The notes under the pieces were generated by a model that saw only the letters and a list, made by a program, of their open reading frames with translations, did not search any database and had not been told where the DNA came from. Position numbers and translations under genes: made by a program. Positions 63,914 to 64,000 of a stretch of DNA of 64,000 nt are shown here, piece by piece; the stretch's first letter is position 1, and each line of letters starts with the position of its first letter. Source of the DNA: Nostoc linckia z4 (lineage in GTDB: Bacteria; Cyanobacteriota; Cyanobacteriia; Cyanobacteriales; Nostocaceae); the NCBI RefSeq assembly GCF_002608075.1, contig NZ_LAHA01000007.1, forward strand, positions 122,131-186,130, given 5' to 3'.

Positions 63914-64000
63914 GTGGGGAGTTAGGAGTTAGGAGTTAGGAGTTAGGAGTTAGGAATTGGGAATTATTCTCCTTGTCTCCCTCATCTCCCCATGCCCCAT
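63914..64000. repeat. TTAGGAG and CCCATGC tandem repeats at the window end
   Basis: Five copies of GGAGTTA(GGAGTTA) are followed by CTCATCTCCCCATGCCCC, continuing beyond the window. Confidence 0.85.

Overview
The window comes from a cyanobacterium, most likely a filamentous heterocyst-former (Nostocales). It carries a phycobilisome ApcD subunit, groESL under a perfect CIRCE element, an SLH-OprB porin, many HIP1 octamers (GCGATCGC) and an unusual load of short tandem repeats. The main heptamer families are CCCAATG/CCCCATG, TTAGGAG/CTCCTAA, TGTTGAC and GGGGAAA/CCCTTT. Taxon is inferred from this gene content and repeat style. No rRNA, tRNA, CRISPR array or intact transposase was found.

Layout. 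1-5106: four-gene natural-product cassette: type II thioesterase, stand-alone adenylation-carrier protein, SyrB2-like non-haem iron enzyme with Val in place of the usual metal-ligand Asp, and class V PLP enzyme. 5422-10033: SLH porin, secreted repeat protein, DUF1361 membrane protein. 10158-15209 (minus): EAL / cyanobacteriochrome GAF / GGDEF protein and a PEP-synthase-like protein. 15547-20005: MgtC family protein and a large DUF4347/delta-60 repeat protein. 21850-26567: type I secretion ABC exporter (cNMP-binding plus degenerate C39 domain) with its HlyD adaptor. 26670-27653 (minus): zinc/manganese-type binding protein behind a Zur/Fur-like box. 28322-33569: small membrane proteins, TPM protein, precorrin-8X methylmutase, secreted beta-helix protein. 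33855-35960 (minus): groES-groEL with CIRCE. 36295-36767: decayed ferredoxin-like pseudogene. 37126-37773: LuxR-type response regulator.

38130-50721 (minus): a complete chemosensory cluster of the Wsp (alternative cellular function) type: CheW, CheR-TPR, three methyl-accepting proteins, a WspD-like CheW, and a CheA-receiver hybrid. It is followed by a protein whose receiver looks like WspR but whose output is a histidine kinase instead of GGDEF. No CheB/WspF gene is present. 50898-56265: asnS, small conserved proteins, an RsbW-like anti-sigma kinase, rlmD and apcD. 56919-59021 (minus): a 700-residue glycine/aspartate repeat protein. 59653-63901: purL and purF.

The best candidates for something undescribed are the halogenase-like cassette at the left edge and the Wsp-type array with a kinase output. 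A second theme is genome plasticity: intergenic tandem repeats have expanded in frame inside at least four genes, including purL, and two families of MITE-like elements are visible.
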